NCBI RefSeq assembly: GCF_017581925.1
Contig: NZ_JAGEVG010000020.1
Location: 18,440-82,439, forward strand
Length of the DNA stretch: 64,000 nt
Direction of reading: 5' to 3'
Source: Gelidibacter pelagius
GTDB taxonomy: Bacteria; Bacteroidota; Bacteroidia; Flavobacteriales; Flavobacteriaceae
Of the stretch, positions 34,088 through 43,974 are shown piece after piece; within the stretch, counting starts at the first letter, position 1; each line of letters opens with the position of its first letter. The notes under the pieces were generated by a model. The model saw only the letters and a list, made by a program, of their open reading frames with translations. It was not told the origin of the DNA and made no database searches. Both the position numbers and the translations under genes were made by a program.

Positions 34088-37000
34088 ATGAGACAAATTT
34101 TACTGATTTTTTCATTGTTTTGTGCCTCTTACATGACAGTGAACGCGCAAACCAACACTTGGACGGGTGCTGGAGCCAACACCAATTGGAACACGGTTGC
34201 CAATTGGAGTTTGAATGCCGTGCCAACAACAGCAAATGATGTGGTGATCCCTACAGGATTTACCGTTGACATTAATGTTGTGGCAACCACCAAATCGATT
34301 GTGGTACAAGGAAACGCTACCTTGAATATTTCCAACAATTTAAGTTATCTAAATGCATCATCGTTTGAGGCCAATACTACAATTAACTGGAACACTAGCA
34401 CGATCACGGGAAACGGCAGCGTTTTGAATAACATGGGGTCCATCAACGTCTCCTCAAATAATGTAACCCTCGCCTCTTCCACCATTTTAACTAACAACGG
34501 AACTATTAAATTGACTAGTTCAGGAGATATTTATATCTCAACTAACGGTGTTATCAACAATACTGCATCTGGCATTATAGATTTCCAAGGAGATAATTCT
34601 GGTTTTGCTGGAAGTGGGGCGGCACCGAGAATTATAAACAATCAAGGACTTATCAGAACATCTTTTTCCGATGCGACGCATAAATCTTCCATTGGGGTTG
34701 AGATGGTTAATAATGGTGGCACAATTCAGGTCAATAACGGAACGCTTAATTTTACAAGTGCTGGAATCGAGCTGGAAGGTGGTGTCTACAACGTGGTATC
34801 TGGCGCAACGTTAGATTGGGCTGCCACGGTAAGTTTATCTGGTACCTTAACCGGTAATGTTCAAGGAGATTTAATTTGGAGAAGTTTGGTTAACGTATTG
34901 AATTCGGCGACTTTTAACTTTTCGGGAAATAAAACAGTAAAATGGGTTAGTGGTCGTTTAACAGGGGGCGGAACGCTCAACAATCAAAGTGAAATTGAAA
35001 TACAAAATAGTAATGTTACTATAGAAAATGTCACCACCCTAACAAATAATGGACAAATAATCTTAGTTGGGACTGGGGATATATACATTTCCACAAATGC
35101 CACACTTAATAATAATACCAACGGAATTATCGATTTTAAAGGGGATGGTTCTGGTTTTTCAGCCAGCGGTGGAATGCCAAGAATTTTAAATAATAAAGGT
35201 CTTATCAAAACTTCCTTTAATGATATAAGTGCTAAAGCTATTATTGCAGTAGAATTGAGAAACGATAATGGAACGATTCAAGTGGAGAGTGGAACACTTG
35301 ATTTGACCAGCTCAGGCACCACATTGACAGATGGTACCTATAATGTGTATTCGGGTGCAACCTTAGAGTGGAGTTCTACGGTCGCCTTGGCTGGCACCTT
35401 ATCTGGACTTATTAATGGCAACTTTAACTGGAAATCTCAAGTCCTTGTTGATCAGCCAGCTGCCTTTAACTTTACAGGTAATAAAACGGTAAATTGGTTG
35501 TCAGGTACGTTGGCAGGAAGTTCCGCACTTACCAATAATAGCATTATCAAGGTGCAGAACAATAATGTCACCATGGCTGTTGGTGTGACATTAAACAATA
35601 ATGGGCAAATTAATTTGGTAGGCTCTGGAGATGTCTATATGGCAACAGGTGCCAGCTTAAATAACACCGCAACAGGTATTATAGATTTTAGCGGAAATGC
35701 TGCCGGGTTTTCGGGTAGTGGTGCCGCGCCACGAATTCTGAACAATCAGGGTACAATAAAAACCAGTTTTGCTGACAGTACTGATAAAGCAGTTATTGGA
35801 ATTGAATTAAGGAATAATGGGGGCGTCATACAGGTTGAAAATGGTACACTTGATTTGACAAGTTCTGGTATAGAATTGAACGGCGGAGTTTACAATGTCT
35901 TTTCAAACGGAGTCTTAGATTGGAGTTCGACTGTAACGCTATCAGGGACATTAACAGGAGTGGTTGATGGCACAATCAATTGGAAAAATACAGTTGCCAT
36001 TATACCTTCTGGAACAGCGACCTATAATTTTTCAGGGAATAAAACTGTTAATTGGACAAGTGGTTATTTGAGCGGTGGAGAACTGATTAACCAAAGTATC
36101 ATTGCCATTCAAACTAATAATGTTACTGTCAATTCGGGTGCGGTGTTGACCAACACAGGTGAGGTCAACCTCATGGGATCAGGAGACATTTATATCGCTA
36201 CCAATAGTGTGGTGAATAATATGACGTCAGGTGTCATTCAATTTATTGGCGACGGTTCAGGTTTTTCCGGAAGTGGTGGAAGCCCAAGGATTTTGAATAA
36301 TGAAGGATTACTCAAAACAGCCTTTACAAATGATATCGTTTCTGACAAATCTAATATTGGCATTGAAGTGACAAATAAGGGCATCATTGATGCCAATACG
36401 GGAACTTTAAGTTTTTCAAGTACCTTGGATAATCAATTGGATGCTATTATAAAAGGAATAGCAACCATAAATCTACCTTCTGCGGCAAACTTTACCAACA
36501 ACGGTATTTTTGCCCCAGGCGGATCTCCAGGTGTGTTAACTGTTGTTGGAAATTATAAGTCGTCAGCCACTTCTGTATTGGATGTAGAGTTAAATGGTTT
36601 GGTCCAAGGCACAGAATATGACCTTTTGGCCATTACCGGAACCAATGTGGTGTTTGATGGTGATGTTAATGTAACCATGGGCTTTGATGCCGCCGTCGGA
36701 AATTCATTTACCATTGCAACAGTTTCTGGAACTATTGCCACAAAAAGCTTGACCACACCTTTAACTGCCGATTATAACGGTTTTAGATATACCTTTAATG
36801 TCACCTATCCGAATGATAAAGCAGTAAGATTAACTATTTCATCACGAGTGGATATCCAGCCACCAACAGTAGTTACACAGGATGTCACTTTGCAATTGAA
36901 TGCCTCTGGAACTGCGACGCTTATCGCTTCTCAAGTAAATAACGGCTCAAGTGACAATGGAACGTCCAATGCCAACTTAGTTTACACCTTGAGTAAGACC

Positions 37001-37621
37001 AGTTTCAATTGTAGTAATCTGGGCAGTAATACGGTAACTTTGACCGTAACGGATGAAGCAGGAAACTCAGCCAGTGCTCCCGCCACCATAACCGTAGAGG
37101 ACGTCACCGCGCCAATCGTTACCTGCCCGGCAGATCAGACCGTTGATGTGAATGCCGTTGAGTATACACTTCCTGATTATTTTGGAACAGGCGACTTGAC
37201 GGTTTCAGATAATTGTAGTTTTACAGTGGTCCAATCGCCAGTGGCAGGAACCAAATTGACCCATGGTATCCACAATATTACTTTTGCTGTTACAGATGCA
37301 GCAGGTAATGTTGCCACCTGTAATTTTGATCTGACGGTCAATGATCTTTCATTGGGCATTGATGATTATGAATTAAGTGACAGCGATGTGCTGTTATTTC
37401 CTAATCCAGTTCATCATATATTAACCATTAAAAATGTTGGACATTTAGAACTATTGAGCGCTGACATAGTTGATATTACTGGTAAGACCATGAACATTAT
37501 CAACCTCCAACAAATGGGACTGTCCAAAGAGATTTCCTTGGAAAATTTCGCCAGTGGGATGTATTTCGTGAAAATAAAAGGAAAGACCGGTGTTTTGACC
37601 AAACGCATTGTCAAAGAATAA
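34088..37621 (+). CDS. giant secreted repeat adhesin with HYR domain, T9SS cargo
   Basis: 1177 residues from ATG 34088. An ATG at 34076 in the same frame is rejected because the duplicated copy at 29.9 kb keeps only the second one. A signal peptide ends near TVNAQ. Four beta-rich repeats of 184-185 residues follow (about residues 100-860), each with a GNKTVxW strand, SGDIYISTN, IIDFxGDxSGFSGSG and RILNNxGLIKTSF blocks, suggesting a beta-helix or stacked solenoid. An Ig-like/HYR part follows (about 905-1095, PIVTCPADQTVDVNA), then a type A T9SS sorting domain (LLFPNPVHHILTIKN, ASGMYFVKIKGKTGVLTKRIVKE). No catalytic motif is seen. It is probably a surface adhesin or matrix protein. Tandem hairpin terminators follow. 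Confidence 0.9.
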   Translation: MRQILLIFSLFCASYMTVNAQTNTWTGAGANTNWNTVANWSLNAVPTTANDVVIPTGFTVDINVVATTKSIVVQGNATLNISNNLSYLNASSFEANTTINWNTSTITGNGSVLNNMGSINVSSNNVTLASSTILTNNGTIKLTSSGDIYISTNGVINNTASGIIDFQGDNSGFAGSGAAPRIINNQGLIRTSFSDATHKSSIGVEMVNNGGTIQVNNGTLNFTSAGIELEGGVYNVVSGATLDWAATVSLSGTLTGNVQGDLIWRSLVNVLNSATFNFSGNKTVKWVSGRLTGGGTLNNQSEIEIQNSNVTIENVTTLTNNGQIILVGTGDIYISTNATLNNNTNGIIDFKGDGSGFSASGGMPRILNNKGLIKTSFNDISAKAIIAVELRNDNGTIQVESGTLDLTSSGTTLTDGTYNVYSGATLEWSSTVALAGTLSGLINGNFNWKSQVLVDQPAAFNFTGNKTVNWLSGTLAGSSALTNNSIIKVQNNNVTMAVGVTLNNNGQINLVGSGDVYMATGASLNNTATGIIDFSGNAAGFSGSGAAPRILNNQGTIKTSFADSTDKAVIGIELRNNGGVIQVENGTLDLTSSGIELNGGVYNVFSNGVLDWSSTVTLSGTLTGVVDGTINWKNTVAIIPSGTATYNFSGNKTVNWTSGYLSGGELINQSIIAIQTNNVTVNSGAVLTNTGEVNLMGSGDIYIATNSVVNNMTSGVIQFIGDGSGFSGSGGSPRILNNEGLLKTAFTNDIVSDKSNIGIEVTNKGIIDANTGTLSFSSTLDNQLDAIIKGIATINLPSAANFTNNGIFAPGGSPGVLTVVGNYKSSATSVLDVELNGLVQGTEYDLLAITGTNVVFDGDVNVTMGFDAAVGNSFTIATVSGTIATKSLTTPLTADYNGFRYTFNVTYPNDKAVRLTISSRVDIQPPTVVTQDVTLQLNASGTATLIASQVNNGSSDNGTSNANLVYTLSKTSFNCSNLGSNTVTLTVTDEAGNSASAPATITVEDVTAPIVTCPADQTVDVNAVEYTLPDYFGTGDLTVSDNCSFTVVQSPVAGTKLTHGIHNITFAVTDAAGNVATCNFDLTVNDLSLGIDDYELSDSDVLLFPNPVHHILTIKNVGHLELLSADIVDITGKTMNIINLQQMGLSKEISLENFASGMYFVKIKGKTGVLTKRIVKE
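34420..36390 (+). repeat. four in-frame tandem repeats of 552-555 bp
   Basis: Marker GGAGATAT-type codons for GDIYI recur at about 34523, 35075, 35627 and 36182, giving periods of 552, 552 and 555 bases. DNA identity is moderate and indels are whole codons, so selection on protein is maintained. Confidence 0.8.
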
Positions 37622-37655
37622 TATTGAATTAGATTTTGTTTTTTAGGTTTTTGAG

Positions 37656-37688
37656 AAAGGCCATCAATTTCGGTTGGTGGCTTTTTTA
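37656..37688 (+). terminator. terminator of the repeat adhesin
   Basis: AAAGGCCATCAA and TTGGTGGCTTT pair with one bulge and one wobble, followed by TTTT. It lies 35 bases past the stop. Confidence 0.7.
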
Positions 37689-37779
37689 TGCTGACAATTT
37701 TTGAATTTTGCGATGATAGCGTAATAAGCCAAATGCTATTAATTCAGGGGATTGTTTTTTTGGTTTATTGTAAATTATG

Positions 37780-37809
37780 GAGTCATTAGAAATAATGGCT
37801 CTTTTTTTT
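37780..37809 (+). terminator. second plus-strand terminator, overlapping the end of the CHAT gene
   Basis: GAGTCATTA / TAATGGCTC with a GAAA loop and one wobble, then eight T. The minus-strand CHAT gene stop (37786-37788) lies inside the stem, so the hairpin may serve both strands. Confidence 0.7.
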
Positions 37810-40800
37810 AGTCTTCCGATGTCTACTTAAAAAGACAATGATAATGACGATACACAAGCCGCCCAATACCCAGTAGATGAGATTTGATGAGGATTGTAGC
37901 TGAATGGGACTCGTATCTCCAATAAGAACCAATCCCGCCCAATATTGAGGATGTGCCGTACGTCCGTCGGCAGTAGAAATATAATCCAGTTTCGCTTGTT
38001 GTAAAGCTTTGTCCTTAGTCCAGCCTTTTTTGAGATAATCATAAAAATATTCAATAATCTTGGCACTCGATTGTTCATCTATTTTCCAAAGACTGGTCAA
38101 TATGCTTTCGCTGCCTGCATAATTGAAGGCGTGTGCCAAGGAGATCATGCCTTCTCCAGCTTGATAACTTGGTTTTCCGGTTTCGCAAGCGGTTAAAATG
38201 GCGAGGTTTGACGATAAGTTTGTATTGTAAATTTCGTAGGTGTACAGGTAATTAGTACCCGTGGAGGTGGAGTCCATCGATTTTGCAAAAACCAATCGCG
38301 ATAGTTCTGGCGAGATATTATTCGATTCGGCATGCGTGCCAATATGGATGATTTTGTGCTCTTTGGCGCTGTGCATGAATAATGTTTTGGTGGATCTTTC
38401 ATTTAAGAACGACGTCCCTTTAAATAGTCTTGTGGACGTATGGGCCAAGTCCTTTGTAAACGGTTGTGGCAAGAGTGTCAGATAGGTTTTGTCCAACTCA
38501 AGGGAGTCTTTGATGGCAATCTGGTAATCGCGTTTCATTTGGTCGTTGAACTCTGGTACAAAGGCGACAAAATTGTTGTGATATTCTTTGGTTTCACTGG
38601 GTTTATTGGTCAATAATGAGCTGTAATTGTAGGATATGATGTATTTTGATAACAGACTATTGGTGGCCATTTCAGAATAATTATCAATCTTGAAAGGGGT
38701 TAGCATTTCAAAACTTAAATTGAACAATTGCCTATCAGGAATAATGATGACGTGTTTTGTCTTAACCAGATCTTCCAAAGGTTTCCATAATTGGTTATAA
38801 AGCGAAACAGAATAGGAGCTCGTTTCATGATCGTTAAATGAATAGGTATTCAATTTAAGAATGTTATCGTCTAAATTTTCGGTAATTAATTTTACGAGGT
38901 TCTTTTCAGTTTTTGTAATGATGAAGGCGTATAGCGTGTCATCAATAAATAAATAACGAATTAGTGTAGTGTGGTCTGGAATTCTGCTCTGCAAATTGTC
39001 AATAGGCTGTTCAATAGTTGCGTAGCGCATTTTAAAATATTTTGGATGATCGACCTTTAAACTATCCAAAAAATACTTCCAATTATTTTCAGCAGTCAAA
39101 AACGTTTCGATGTCCTCTGAATTGTTTAAGGAGTTGCTGAGGTTGGTTTTTAAGGTTTTTTCCCTTTCAGTAATTTGTTGCGGCACATTGGTGAAGGTGA
39201 GATTGCTCTTTAAATTCAAACGAGAGCGAATGCGATTGTACAGCGCAGATTCATGTAAACTAACAATGTCGTTAAGGTACTTTTGGTTGTTTGTGGCTTT
39301 ATATAATGCGAGATTAATTTGTTTGGCAAAATCAAAAGCATCCTGATTGGCTTCTATCAGTCTATTGACATCGGAAACTGACGATAATAGCGCTCTTCGT
39401 TCTTCTAAAGTGTGTATGGCGCTTTTAACATCCACCAGAATGGATTTCAAGAATACGCTGTCTTTAGTTTTTGATAATTTGTATTTGGACCTTGCATTAA
39501 GGACTAATATTTCTGCCTTATTTTCTTCAAAATGTGATTTGTCGTAGTTATTTTGGGGCGTGTTATTATACTTTTCATACAAGGCGATACTTTTATTGCT
39601 CCATGCTAAACTCTGCTCATAATCCTCGGTCAACATTGATGTTTTGGCGAGGGCAACCATAACGGCATTGGTTAAATTGTTTTGCTCTCCCTTGCTCTTT
39701 AAGAAGTAATCATACGCGTTTTTTAAAATTGAAATGGCCTCTTCTTTTTCATTGAGTGACGCCAGCACGAGCGATAGATTTAAAACAGTATAGAGGTGAT
39801 CTCTACTATACTCGTTTGGATGTGCTTTTTGATGCAGGCGGTGACTTAATTCTAAATACTTTTTGGCTTCTTCATAGTTTTTCAATTCTTGGTGAATCCG
39901 TCCTTTAATATAATACATATTGGCTTTTAGCAGAAAATTCTCTCCAGGTATTTTATCGGCTATAAGCTCTGCTTCCTTCAATAGTTCTAATGAAGATTCC
40001 AATTCTTTTAACGGTATTTTTATTTCAGCAAGAACAGTTATCGCGGAGAAGTTCTCTAAACTGTTAGGCAATAAATGGTCTTTTGCATGCTTGTAAGCCA
40101 AAACACTAATTTTTTTAGCATTTTCATAATCGCCAAGGTCGAAATAGAGACTTGACAGATTACGATAAGCTAAAGAGAGATTCCGGTGTACTCTGAAAGT
40201 TAGAGGATGATTATTTGTGCTAGTTAAGAACCGCTTATATAGTGTGATGCTTTCTTGTATTAATTGCATGGCTTCGGCGTATTTGCTCTGGCTTTGCTTT
40301 AGTAGCACCATATTGGACATTATGGTTGCAGGAAAATATAACCTATTTTCAGGGTTGTCCGCCATCTCAATAGTTCTTTTTAGACCAATTTCGTAGTAAT
40401 AAGAGGCGCTATCTGGCTTTGAAGTAAAGTACATTAAAGCACCAAGATAGTTGTAAACCCGTGCTGATATCTTAAATTTTTGGGAAGGATTTTTTTCAAG
40501 AATTTTTAAGGCATCCCTCGTATGTTGTTCAAAAAAATTAATATTTCCAGATCGTAAAGCATATTCACTTAAATAATAATCTGAATTCAAAAGAGATTCA
40601 TCATCCTTTAAAGCTAAGGCTATTGATTTTGATTTTTTGGCATGCTCATACGCTTCCAACGGGTTTCCTTGCTCATTGAAGAGTTTGGAAAGATCTATTT
40701 TTAACTGATGTTTTGTTTTTAATTTTGCCGTGTTATTTTCTATAAAACTTGCCAGCTCTAAGCTATGTTTCAATGGATTATCCTTGTGGTCGATGGCGAG

Positions 40801-41025
40801 TTCAATTTTACCGAGTAAGTACACAAGAGCTGATAAAGAATGATAGTCTTTTTGAGCCTTAAATTTTTCAATTTGCTTAGTGATCTCAGATTTGGCTTTT
40901 TGAAGAGAATCAGATGCAATAAGTGTTTCAATATACTGCGATTCATTTTTTTTTGAATCTTGGGCATGGGAAAAACTACATAATACAAAACAAATTAAAA
41001 GAAATATTTGCTTTAGATGTTTCAT
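37786..41025 (-). CDS. TPR-CHAT caspase-like protease with C-terminal membrane anchor
   Basis: 1079 residues. A signal peptide (about 1-21) precedes roughly 12 tetratricopeptide-type helical pairs (about 45-560), a helical linker, and a CHAT domain (about 760-1040). The catalytic dyad is His898 in IHIGTHAE and Cys947 in LTACETG, with GEGMISLAHAFNYAG and SLWKIDEQSS following, all as in separase/caspase-like CHAT proteases. A membrane helix at about 1048-1066 and a basic tail anchor it, placing the protease domain in the periplasm. The signal peptide makes an extracytoplasmic signalling or proteolytic role likely. It is the third gene of an ECF sigma/TPR/CHAT operon, 3 bases after the TPR gene. 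Substrate unknown. Confidence 0.9.
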   Translation of the reverse strand: MKHLKQIFLLICFVLCSFSHAQDSKKNESQYIETLIASDSLQKAKSEITKQIEKFKAQKDYHSLSALVYLLGKIELAIDHKDNPLKHSLELASFIENNTAKLKTKHQLKIDLSKLFNEQGNPLEAYEHAKKSKSIALALKDDESLLNSDYYLSEYALRSGNINFFEQHTRDALKILEKNPSQKFKISARVYNYLGALMYFTSKPDSASYYYEIGLKRTIEMADNPENRLYFPATIMSNMVLLKQSQSKYAEAMQLIQESITLYKRFLTSTNNHPLTFRVHRNLSLAYRNLSSLYFDLGDYENAKKISVLAYKHAKDHLLPNSLENFSAITVLAEIKIPLKELESSLELLKEAELIADKIPGENFLLKANMYYIKGRIHQELKNYEEAKKYLELSHRLHQKAHPNEYSRDHLYTVLNLSLVLASLNEKEEAISILKNAYDYFLKSKGEQNNLTNAVMVALAKTSMLTEDYEQSLAWSNKSIALYEKYNNTPQNNYDKSHFEENKAEILVLNARSKYKLSKTKDSVFLKSILVDVKSAIHTLEERRALLSSVSDVNRLIEANQDAFDFAKQINLALYKATNNQKYLNDIVSLHESALYNRIRSRLNLKSNLTFTNVPQQITEREKTLKTNLSNSLNNSEDIETFLTAENNWKYFLDSLKVDHPKYFKMRYATIEQPIDNLQSRIPDHTTLIRYLFIDDTLYAFIITKTEKNLVKLITENLDDNILKLNTYSFNDHETSSYSVSLYNQLWKPLEDLVKTKHVIIIPDRQLFNLSFEMLTPFKIDNYSEMATNSLLSKYIISYNYSSLLTNKPSETKEYHNNFVAFVPEFNDQMKRDYQIAIKDSLELDKTYLTLLPQPFTKDLAHTSTRLFKGTSFLNERSTKTLFMHSAKEHKIIHIGTHAESNNISPELSRLVFAKSMDSTSTGTNYLYTYEIYNTNLSSNLAILTACETGKPSYQAGEGMISLAHAFNYAGSESILTSLWKIDEQSSAKIIEYFYDYLKKGWTKDKALQQAKLDYISTADGRTAHPQYWAGLVLIGDTSPIQLQSSSNLIYWVLGGLCIVIIIVFLSRHRKTKKKSHYF

Positions 41026-41028
41026 AGT

Positions 41029-41814
41029 CTAGTCCATTTTTCTAAGCAATTCAAGGCTGTTTGCTGTATTGCTTAACTTAAAATGTTTTTTGGCATCTTC
41101 TGTATTGTCTTTTTTCAGATACGCCATTCCTAAATAATAATTGGCATCCTTAACAAATACGCTTTTTGGGTTCTGTACTGTCTTATGTAGATAGGTGATA
41201 GCTTGATCTGCGTTTTTATCTGCTAAATTGGCAACGCCCAAAAAGTAAGACAGCGTATCATTTTGAGGAGCTTTTTTCTCTAACTGCTCCCATTTTTGTA
41301 TGGCTGTCTTGTAATCTCCTCGCTTGTAATTGACCATGGCATCATAAAATGCAAAATTATCTGAAGAGCTCATTGCAGTTGGCAAACCAGGATCTGGTTT
41401 AAAGTGTTTACTGTAGAGCTTGTCGTTAGATGAGCCACTGAACATCCAAAACATGCCAAGCGCAATAATGATTCCGGCTGCTATGGCGAGTTTGGTAAAA
41501 CTTAAAAAACGAACATTTGTAGTACTCTTCTCAACAGGGCGAATTTCTGGAATTTCTTTATGAAACTCTTCCAATCGTTCTTTTAACGCTTGGGTTTCTA
41601 TTCCCAAAAGCGTCAATCTAATATCTTCAATTAATGTTTTGAAATCAGCATCGCTGCGAAGCTGCTCTTCAAATGCTAATCGTTCTTCTTGCCCCATTGA
41701 TCCGTTATCGTAACGTTCAAGGTTTTCAAGTAATTCGGGGGTTATGTTGCTATAATCTTTCAATTTTTTTATTTTTTCGAGGCAAGTGCCAATTGACGAA
41801 GTTTCTCCATACAT
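41029..41814 (-). CDS. membrane TPR protein, probable anti-sigma factor of the CHAT operon
   Basis: 261 residues from ATG 41814, which overlaps the sigma gene by 46 bases. The residues before about 18 look non-native, and a TTG at 41763, 5 bases after the sigma stop, would start LKDYSNITPELLENLERYDNG, the usual beginning of this kind. The N-terminal 80 residues are a cytoplasmic helical domain like that of membrane anti-sigma factors (no zinc His/Cys set). A membrane helix sits at about 109-128 (LAIAAGIIIALGMFWMF), then about three TPR units in the periplasm. I infer that it restrains the upstream sigma factor and senses through the TPRs. Confidence 0.75.
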   Translation of the reverse strand: MYGETSSIGTCLEKIKKLKDYSNITPELLENLERYDNGSMGQEERLAFEEQLRSDADFKTLIEDIRLTLLGIETQALKERLEEFHKEIPEIRPVEKSTTNVRFLSFTKLAIAAGIIIALGMFWMFSGSSNDKLYSKHFKPDPGLPTAMSSSDNFAFYDAMVNYKRGDYKTAIQKWEQLEKKAPQNDTLSYFLGVANLADKNADQAITYLHKTVQNPKSVFVKDANYYLGMAYLKKDNTEDAKKHFKLSNTANSLELLRKMD

Positions 41815-42359
41815 CTGTATTTTTTCGTCCTGGCTGTGTTTTCCTCAATTTTCAATTTATTTGCTATATCACGTAATGATGCTTTGTCATAATAAAAAGC
41901 AGTCAATAATTCTTTACACGGACTACCAAGGTTTTTAAAAGCCTCCATGGTTTGTTTTAATCTTTTTTCGAAAAACTCTTGTTCTTCATCTTTTTCATGA
42001 TCATTTTGGTCGATGCTTTTATCTAAAACATTAAGTTCATGTTGAATCATTTTTGTTTTTTTAAAACTTGGCGATCGTAAGATATCCATCCATTTATTTT
42101 TAGCTATCCGATACAAATACCCTTGTAGGGCGGTTTCGTTTTCAGGAATGAATTGATCGTTTTTTACGTTTTTCCAAACGGCAATAAATGCTTCTTGATA
42201 GACATCTTTTGCGTGTTCTTTTGATCCATTGTTTTTTAGGACTAAAGCTTCAATCTTATAATAATTGTTGATGTAAAGTTGCTTTAGAACTACTGAATCG
42301 TTGTCTTTGATAGCATCGAGAAGTTGAAGTTGTGAATCGATATTGTAAACGTGTCCCAT
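41769..42359 (-). CDS. ECF-type sigma factor of the CHAT operon
   Basis: 196 residues. Region 2 is at about 25-95 (YQEAFIAVWKNV, YRIAKNKWMDILR) and region 4 at about 135-192 (LGSPCKELLTAFYYDKASLRDIANKLKIEENTARTKKYRCMEKLRQLA). An acidic linker (DQNDHEKDEEQEF) separates them. It is first in an operon with the TPR anti-sigma-like gene and the CHAT protease. This resembles sigma/anti-sigma pairs that control surface-protein functions in flavobacteria. The promoter region (42360-42499) has a GATATTTG sequence, one base off the -7 consensus. Confidence 0.93.
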   Translation of the reverse strand: MGHVYNIDSQLQLLDAIKDNDSVVLKQLYINNYYKIEALVLKNNGSKEHAKDVYQEAFIAVWKNVKNDQFIPENETALQGYLYRIAKNKWMDILRSPSFKKTKMIQHELNVLDKSIDQNDHEKDEEQEFFEKRLKQTMEAFKNLGSPCKELLTAFYYDKASLRDIANKLKIEENTARTKKYRCMEKLRQLALASKK

Positions 42360-42499
42360 AAATTATAGCAAAACACGATGAATATACAATTAATTCAAAT
42401 TACATCAAATATCGAAACTATCAAATGAACTATTTACACGATTAACGACTTTTTCATACTGTATCTTTCATGTTTTTTTATAAAATTTCTAATTTATTT

Positions 42500-43618
42500 T
42501 TAATTGTTTGTAGTCAGATCCCATTGTTGGTTGTCATAAAGCGGATCTCTATTGGGGTCATAAAACTGGTCACTGCTAGCGATGTACTTGCCGTCACTAT
42601 TCATCCAATAGTTATCTGCTCCTGCATTAACCTTAAAAGTTTTTCCGTTAAGGCTCACATTCTGTTCTTCCCTGATCATATCAATAAAATTGCTATGGCT
42701 GGAATTTGAAGCGTACGCCGGTGCCGTGTAAGTGCCTCTAAGATTGTCCATATAGCGTGCATGATCAGCATCCCTGGCATTATTGAGATCTCTCATAGTA
42801 CGCTGATGGATAATATTCTTTTGCTGCTGTCTGTAATTGTTGACCTGTATCTGGTATCTTTCCCAATTGGGATTGTTAACTATATTGAAATCGGCATTCA
42901 TTGCAATTTTCAAGTCAGATTCATAAATGGAAGTAGGTGCAAAAAAGAAGTTCAATTGATAATTCCATACAACCATGACTTCTCCTCCGGTCAGCGCAGG
43001 GTCATAGTGCAATATCATCTGTTTAAAGAAAACTATTGCCTTAACATTGTTGTTATTGATCCATTCAGTAGGGTATACTCTAAATTCTATATTTTTTAGC
43101 CCAGTCTTGGCCACATATTTTTCAACATGTGCATTCAATTCAGGAAATTCCCGGTGGGATAGGAATTTGAACCCTTCGCGATTCATCAGCGGTACGAGCT
43201 CCTGTTCAACAAAAGCCATTGGAGAAATCAAAGGCCGTTCATTTTTTAGTCCGTTGTTTCTCATCATTTGTGCATAATACGGATTTTGAAATCCTACATA
43301 TTGGTAAATTGGCGTGTTAAAGGCTTTCATGCCATTTTTATTTTGCTTGAGATGCAAAAATGTGGGAAAATCGCTGTCGAGACTGTAGTCTGGTCGGCTC
43401 AGGATTTCCCAGTTTGATGGATACTCCTGATGAAATACAACCAATCCCGTTTTGCCGTCAACAAAATAGTGTTTCTGTGTTGAAGGTTGAAACAGTCCCA
43501 AGTCTGATTTAGAGGAACTACGCCCTTCTTGAGATTGAGAATCCAGACAAGAGGAGCATATCAGTAGAGTGAAAATAAATGGAATTAGTGCTTTCATGAT
43601 GCTTCTTTTCAACATCAT
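42500..43618 (-). CDS. lipoprotein of unknown function
   Basis: 372 residues from Met1, or 365 from Met8 (MKALIPFIFTLLICSSC), which begins the signal peptide more naturally; the lipidated Cys follows ICSS. The middle (about 55-250) has alternating strands with TDWEIL-like and FLSHREFPELNAHVEKYVAKTGLKN segments; about 250-300 is a helical, Gln/Arg/Asn-rich stretch (YRQQQKNIIHQRTMRDLNNARD); the C terminus contains NVSLNGKTFKVNAGADNYWMNSDGKYI, a small beta motif. I do not recognise a named family. It is probably anchored in the outer membrane. It is separated from the sigma gene by 140 bases, so it is likely its own transcription unit. Confidence 0.75.
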   Translation of the reverse strand: MMLKRSIMKALIPFIFTLLICSSCLDSQSQEGRSSSKSDLGLFQPSTQKHYFVDGKTGLVVFHQEYPSNWEILSRPDYSLDSDFPTFLHLKQNKNGMKAFNTPIYQYVGFQNPYYAQMMRNNGLKNERPLISPMAFVEQELVPLMNREGFKFLSHREFPELNAHVEKYVAKTGLKNIEFRVYPTEWINNNNVKAIVFFKQMILHYDPALTGGEVMVVWNYQLNFFFAPTSIYESDLKIAMNADFNIVNNPNWERYQIQVNNYRQQQKNIIHQRTMRDLNNARDADHARYMDNLRGTYTAPAYASNSSHSNFIDMIREEQNVSLNGKTFKVNAGADNYWMNSDGKYIASSDQFYDPNRDPLYDNQQWDLTTNN

Positions 43619-43659
43619 CGCAGTTTAATATAAATGTCATCACTTTTTTTGAAAAAAGT

Positions 43660-43972
43660 TTTGGTGTAAGGAGTTTAGGGTATAGAATTTAGAGTTCAGA
43701 GTTCGGAGTTCAGAGATCAGAGTTTGTGGTGCTTTTAGAATTAATTTGGATTGATATTCCCAATTCTCAAATTCTCTAATCAGCGATCACCGATCAACAA
43801 TCAACAATCTTCAATAGAGGTTTAGAAGTTTAGCGTTTATGAGTTTAGAATTATGGTGCTTATATGACAAGTCTGAACGATTATTCCCAATTTGCCAATC
43901 AAAACCATCAATCAACAATCGTCAATCGTCAAAAATTCCCCTAATCTCTAATCCCAATGTCTCCTCCCTCAC
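43660..43972. repeat. low-complexity, word-like repeated spacer
   Basis: Runs of short recurring words such as TTCAGAG, TTTAGAG, CAATCAACAATC and GATCA with small changes, for example GAGTTCAGAGTTCGGAGTTC. No coding frame. The same style of sequence fills 50545-51000. It appears to be a mutable, slippage-prone intergenic filler. Confidence 0.65.
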
Positions 43973-43974
43973 GC

